Source: Phascolomyces articulosus (Eukaryota > Mucoromycota > Mucoromycetes > Mucorales > Lichtheimiaceae). Taken from it: a stretch of DNA of 64,000 nt. Numbering within the stretch: the first letter of the stretch is position 1; every line of letters begins with the position of its first letter. Both the position numbers and the translations under genes were made by a program. Of this stretch, positions 63,506 through 64,000 are shown piece by piece. Location of the stretch: NCBI GenBank assembly GCA_025677815.1, contig JAIXMP010000009.1, positions 930,001-994,000 on the forward strand. Direction: 5' to 3'. Under the pieces are notes generated by a model, which did not search any database, was not told the DNA's origin, and was given only the letters and a program-made list of their open reading frames with translations.

Positions 63506-64000
63506 TTACACGGAATGCTCTTTAATAAAACGAGCTACTTCCTTTCTGTAAAAGTGATACGACACAAAAATGCTTCATTAATAACAAACTCCTTTATATA
63601 TAAAAACAAAAATATACATGCTTTTTTATTCAGTTGATCCAAAACCTTTATATTTACCTTTTAACTGCAACAATATTAACAACCAGGTCACGTTCTTTGG
63701 AATTACGTTTAGAGTCAACTACACTTTGAAACATCTTGACCTGTCGAGATATGTCAATAACGTGATTTACTACAATAGAAACAAGTATAGAGATGATTAG
63801 AAAAATAGATACCCATCGATGGAAATGTATCACACAAACACACACACACACACACATCCTCTCTTCTTTTCAAGGTATAAGACTCTTACCATTAGGTTCA
63901 CCGGGAGTTACATCCAATCCAATGAGATAACATGTTCTATGGAGTAACCCCGGTTCCAGCGGCGAGCCTCTTTTTGAATCTTCTTTTGATTTTTCAAGAT
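63506..64000 (-). CDS. 3' part of an unknown gene, cut by the window edge
   Basis: Three minus-strand exons join in phase: from the window edge to 63890, 63769-63658 and 63545-63506 (stop TAA). The visible 87 residues include SPLEPGLLHRTCYLIGLDVT, PGEPNVNHVIDISRQVKMFQ, SVVDSKRNSKERDLVVNIVA and a terminal KRKEVARFIKEHSV. The sequence looks like a folded, conserved C-terminus, but I do not recognise the family. The first intron contains a CA/TG microsatellite at about 63835-63856. Splice sites are good (GTAAGA donor, TAG and CAG acceptors). Confidence 0.6.

Noticed and set aside
1..64000. CRISPR arrays, bacterial operons, phage or viral genes
   Set aside because: No regularly spaced repeats, no Shine-Dalgarno-linked gene strings and no viral protein signatures; genes are intron-rich and eukaryotic.

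Overview
The window reads as nuclear DNA of an early-diverging filamentous fungus, most likely Mucoromycota (Mucorales-like). Intergenic DNA is AT-rich and full of homopolymer tracts. Genes are compact and cut by many 50-150 bp GT-AG introns. Fungus-specific elongation factor 3 sits beside genes that Dikarya often lack or have altered (a PABPN1-type protein, an R3HCC1-like protein, a WDR26-type GID7, a GT61 transferase). The supplied open reading frames are mostly single exons; I rebuilt the genes by joining exons whose splice sites and phases agree.

Layout. 0.7-2.1 kb: PQ-loop vacuolar amino-acid transporter (+). 3.1-5.2 kb: septin CDC12 (-), divergent from a GT61 glycosyltransferase (+, 5.6-7.5 kb). 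8.0-11.1 kb: a small unknown ORF and the NUG1/nucleostemin GTPase (both -). 11.4-12.4 kb: remnants of an unrecognised multi-exon gene. 13.2-14.7 kb: nuclear poly(A)-binding protein (+). 14.9-16.7 kb: a palindromic element with two nearly identical 584-bp arms. 17.2-18.6 kb: R3HCC1-like protein (+), convergent with an MFS transporter (-, 19.2-21.5 kb). 22.9-25.2 kb: a strong promoter-like block, a minisatellite, a GC-rich structured-RNA candidate and decayed coding sequence. 28.1-29.2 kb: secreted GH25-like protein (+). 30.0-33.5 kb: EF3 (-). 34.5-36.9 kb: cytochrome P450 (-). 41.7-43.4 kb: PHO89-type phosphate transporter (-). 48.8-51.0 kb: unknown six-exon protein (-), divergent from an ACR3 arsenite efflux pump (+, 51.7-53.3 kb). 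53.6-59.1 kb: two tandem beta-lactamase-fold serine hydrolases (-). 60.3-63.2 kb: GID7/WDR26 (+), convergent with a truncated unknown gene at the right edge (-).

Most genes are single housekeeping or transport functions with no metabolic cluster. Translation and ribosome biogenesis are represented by EF3 and NUG1, RNA handling by the PABPN1-type protein, morphogenesis by the septin, protein turnover by GID7, and solute transport by the PQ-loop, MFS, PHO89 and ACR3 proteins.

The least expected items are: an ACR3 pump whose N-terminus carries two copies of a three-cysteine motif with identical spacing; a GH25-like protein that appears to lack the catalytic acidic pair; EF3 introns that split both Walker A motifs at the same codon; the long palindrome; and the structured-RNA candidate near 23.3 kb.
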